DNA of 16,098 bases from Candidatus Omnitrophota bacterium (GTDB lineage: Bacteria > Omnitrophota > Gorgyraeia > Gygaellales > Profunditerraquicolaceae): NCBI GenBank assembly GCA_028717045.1, contig JAQUON010000019.1, forward strand, positions 1-16,098, read 5' to 3'. The notes under the pieces are model-generated. The model saw only the letters and a list, made by a program, of their open reading frames with translations, had not been told where the DNA came from and did no database searches. Position 1 is the stretch's first letter. Every line of letters starts with the position of its first letter. A program made the position numbers and the translations under genes. Positions 13,885 to 16,098 of the stretch are shown here, piece after piece.

Positions 13885-14955
13885 ATGCCCGAATCAAGAA
13901 AGATATTGTGCATCGAACAGGATGGCTCTCTGACGCGCAAATTGCAGGAGATCCTTGTGGATAGGGCCGGATACGCAGTTTCCTTTGACGCCAATCCGGA
14001 TACGGCACTTTCTGTTTTTAAAGACAATCAGTTCGATTTGGTGATTGCCCCGTTTGGCATAGGGGGGTTGGACGGGCTGGAGCTTATTAAGCGGCTCAAG
14101 GCAGTTGACCCGGATTGCGTAATTATCCTTTCGGAGAAGAACAGCCATGCCAGGCTCCTGGAAGACTCAAGGCTCCTGGGCGTCTATGATACGATCAGCA
14201 ACGATATTGTCCCTGAAAGGCTCTTAAGCGTGGTCGCAAAGGGGCTTGAGCTGCACGCAATCCTTGCGGACAGTCGTAAGTTTGCTGCTATCCTTAAAGA
14301 GCAGAACGCGGCGCTGCAGAAACAAAATCTGCTTCTGGCAAAAAGGATAGACGAATCGACGAGGAACCTGACGCGCCTCTACGAAGACCTGCGCTCGACC
14401 TATATGCGCACCATAAAGGCGCTGGCTCAGGCAATAGACGCAAGGGACCATTACACCCACAGCCATTCCGAGAACGTGGCGCACATCGCCGTGGTTATTG
14501 CTCAGGAAATGGGTTTGTCTGCCAGGGACATTGAGCATATCAGGCAGGCAAGCGAACTGCACGACTTGGGAAAAATAGGTGTCGAGGACCGGATATTAAC
14601 CAAGCCGGCCGGCCTGGACGCTGAAGAATGGGAACAGATTAAGCGCCACCCCCAGATGGGCGCGCAGATATTGGAACCCTTGACCTTTTTGAACGATGTT
14701 ATAGAATTAGTAAGGCAGCACCACGAACATTATGACGGCAGCGGTTACCCCAAGGGCCTCAAAGGGGAAGGGATACTTTTAGGCGCCCAGATAATCCACC
14801 TGGCAGACGCATACGAAACCATGCGTTCTGAACGTGCGTACCGGAAAGTACCCTTAAGTAAACAAGAGGCCATTGCTGAGGTAAAACGGAACTCCGGCAC
14901 CCAATTTTCCCCGCGGGTGGTGGAGGCATTCTTAAAGGTGGTGGATACCCTATGA
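13885..14955 (+). CDS. HD-GYP domain protein with pseudo-receiver, predicted c-di-GMP phosphodiesterase
   Basis: Soluble signalling protein, 356 aa. An N-terminal receiver-fold domain (about 5-120) is followed by a coiled coil (about 130-170) and an HD-GYP domain (about 170-355). The HD-GYP core looks complete: H226-D227 in ELHDLGKIG, RHPQMGAQIL (254-263), HHEHYDGSGYP (279-289, GYP at 287-289), LADAYETM (306-313). HD-GYP enzymes hydrolyse c-di-GMP to pGpG or GMP, so activity is inferred. The receiver seems unable to accept phosphate: the expected acceptor Asp is Pro56 (DLVIAPFG), and the conserved Lys near the fifth strand is Asn106 (ISNDI). It begins 2 nt after the ATPase gene, and its stop overlaps the pilC start as ATGA, so it is very likely co-transcribed with the pilus genes. 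Signal input is probably by protein contact rather than phosphotransfer. Confidence 0.93.
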   Translation: MPESRKILCIEQDGSLTRKLQEILVDRAGYAVSFDANPDTALSVFKDNQFDLVIAPFGIGGLDGLELIKRLKAVDPDCVIILSEKNSHARLLEDSRLLGVYDTISNDIVPERLLSVVAKGLELHAILADSRKFAAILKEQNAALQKQNLLLAKRIDESTRNLTRLYEDLRSTYMRTIKALAQAIDARDHYTHSHSENVAHIAVVIAQEMGLSARDIEHIRQASELHDLGKIGVEDRILTKPAGLDAEEWEQIKRHPQMGAQILEPLTFLNDVIELVRQHHEHYDGSGYPKGLKGEGILLGAQIIHLADAYETMRSERAYRKVPLSKQEAIAEVKRNSGTQFSPRVVEAFLKVVDTL

Positions 14956-16098
14956 GCTTTTATCAATACACGGCAAAAGACGCAAGCGGTAAATCGGTAA
15001 CCGGGATGATCGAAGCTGCTTCGGAAACAGAGGCGGCGAATACGCTGCATAAGCGCGAGCTGATAGTTATTTCACTGGCATCGGCAAAACAGAAGAAGAT
15101 AAAGAAGGCAAAGGGCGGCAAGATCAAACAGGATGACCTGGTTATCTTTTCACGCCAGCTCGCCACCATGATCGAGTCGGGTATCCCGCTGGTGCAGGCG
15201 TTGTCAATATTATCCGAGCAGATAGACAACCGGACACTTAAGAATATCACCGTCGCAGTGCGCCAGGATATAGAGTCGGGTACCAATTTCTGCGATGCCC
15301 TGGCTAAATACCCCAATGCGTTCTCGGATTTTTTCATCAATATGAGCAGGGCAGGCGAGGCTTCAGGGACCCTGAATGAGGTCCTTGACAGGGTCGCTTC
15401 CTATATGGAAAAGATATCTGCGCTTACCAGAAAGATCCATTCTAGCCTGGTGTACCCTGCGGTCGTCATCACCATGGCAGTATTGATTACCGCAGTGCTG
15501 CTGCTTAAAGTCGTGCCTACCTTTAAGGGTATTTTTTCTATGCTCGGGGGAGAGCTGCCTCTTCCGACACGCATCCTAATCGGCGTCAGCGAAGGCCTAA
15601 GGAGCTATTTTCCTTTTGTGGTCGTTATGTGTGTGGTGTTGGCTGTTGTGTTGCAGCGCTATATCAGCACTGAAAAGGGCAGGTATATGTTTGACAAATT
15701 AAAGTTGAAGGCCCCGGTATTGGGCCCGCTTTTCCGTAAGGTTGCAGTAGCGAAGTTCTCGCGTACCTTCTCGACACTGGTCAAGAGCGGTGTTTCTGTC
15801 CTCAATGCCCTTGATATCGTTTCTAAAACCGCAGGCAATAAAGTCATCGAAGAGGCGATACTGAGCTGCCGAGGGGCAGTCAGGGAGGGGGAGCCGATTT
15901 CATCCCCCCTATCCAAGGGGGCAGTTTTTCCGCCCATGGTCTGCCGCATGATCGGAGTCGGCGAACAAACCGGACAGCTGGAGAAGATGCTTACGAAGAT
16001 AGCCGATTTTTACGATGACCAGGTGGACGCTGCGGTTTCCGGCCTTACCAGCATGATAGAGCCGATGGTCATAGCGTTTTTGGGTGTTATAATCGGCG
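14952..16098 (+). CDS. pilC: PilC/GspF-family inner-membrane platform protein, 3'-partial
   Basis: Inner-membrane platform of the type IV pilus / type II secretion machine, which couples the cytoplasmic ATPase to pilin assembly. The ATG at 14952 overlaps the upstream stop (ATGA), and the frame stays open for 382 codons to the last base of the window. Family members are about 400 aa, so only the C-terminal tail should be missing. Visible parts: N-terminal FYQYTAKDASGK (3-14), first T2SSF domain (about 63-187) with MSRAGEASGTL (131-141), a first membrane segment (about 166-188), a second (about 219-235), and a second T2SSF domain with FSTLVKSGVSVLNAL (273-287) and GVGEQTGQLEKML (335-347). It ends in the start of the last membrane helix. 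Its position after two ATPases and an HD-GYP gene supports a pilus-type operon that continues past the window, probably into pilin or pilM-like genes. Confidence 0.93.
   Translation, partial: MSFYQYTAKDASGKSVTGMIEAASETEAANTLHKRELIVISLASAKQKKIKKAKGGKIKQDDLVIFSRQLATMIESGIPLVQALSILSEQIDNRTLKNITVAVRQDIESGTNFCDALAKYPNAFSDFFINMSRAGEASGTLNEVLDRVASYMEKISALTRKIHSSLVYPAVVITMAVLITAVLLLKVVPTFKGIFSMLGGELPLPTRILIGVSEGLRSYFPFVVVMCVVLAVVLQRYISTEKGRYMFDKLKLKAPVLGPLFRKVAVAKFSRTFSTLVKSGVSVLNALDIVSKTAGNKVIEEAILSCRGAVREGEPISSPLSKGAVFPPMVCRMIGVGEQTGQLEKMLTKIADFYDDQVDAAVSGLTSMIEPMVIAFLGVIIG

Noticed and set aside
15904..15928. Intrinsic terminator inside pilC (C/G stem plus T run)
   Set aside because: The frame continues with family-typical sequence through and beyond it, so a true terminator here would cut off an intact gene; kept only as a low-interest observation.
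1..16098. tRNA, rRNA, CRISPR array, transposase, phage or toxin-antitoxin genes
   Set aside because: I looked for cloverleaf arms, spaced repeats, recombinase motifs and small gene pairs and saw none; the sequence is almost fully taken up by the genes listed.

Overview
The window reads as a slice of a diderm, rod-shaped, mesophile-like bacterial chromosome with medium GC and densely packed genes, all on the + strand. Its gene content (GspE/PilB-type ATPases with MshEN N-termini, an HD-GYP protein, and an mre operon followed by a B12-type radical SAM gene) resembles Candidatus Omnitrophota (OP3) genomes. That placement is inferred from gene style and memory, not proven by any marker here.

Region 1 (1-1311) is the 3' part of aroA (EPSP synthase, shikimate pathway). 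Its first codons lie outside the window. Region 2 (about 1300-6534) is a classic elongasome operon, mreB-mreC-mreD-mrdA(PBP2)-rodA. It has a near-consensus sigma70-type promoter (TTGACA, 17-nt spacer, TACAAT with a TG extension) just upstream of mreB, and short gaps or overlaps between genes. Together these encode the rod-shape scaffold, its membrane adaptors, the transpeptidase and the SEDS glycosyltransferase. Region 3 (6585-8381) is a B12-binding-type radical SAM protein of unknown substrate.

Region 4 (8363-16098) starts at a second good promoter (TTGCAA, 17-nt spacer, TATAAT, with a second TATAAT directly behind it) and looks like one operon for a type IV pilus / type II secretion-like machine merged with cyclic-di-GMP signalling genes. 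The order is: a membrane HAMP-GAF-GGDEF protein whose GGDEF domain has lost its catalytic residues; a small free-standing MshEN (c-di-GMP-binding-type) domain; two tandem MshEN-bearing GspE/PilB ATPases; an HD-GYP protein with an intact phosphodiesterase core and a pseudo-receiver; and a PilC/GspF platform protein cut by the window's 3' end. The last is open at its 3' end and runs to the final base.

The most interesting idea is that region 4 is a split c-di-GMP control unit. The best-preserved MshEN ligand motif sits in the stand-alone protein, while both ATPases have eroded motifs, and the only GGDEF domain seems enzymatically dead beside a seemingly live HD-GYP. Both ATPase genes are preceded by short, repeat-rich spacers without a Shine-Dalgarno sequence, unlike the otherwise overlapping genes. 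No tRNA, rRNA, CRISPR array, transposase or phage gene was seen.
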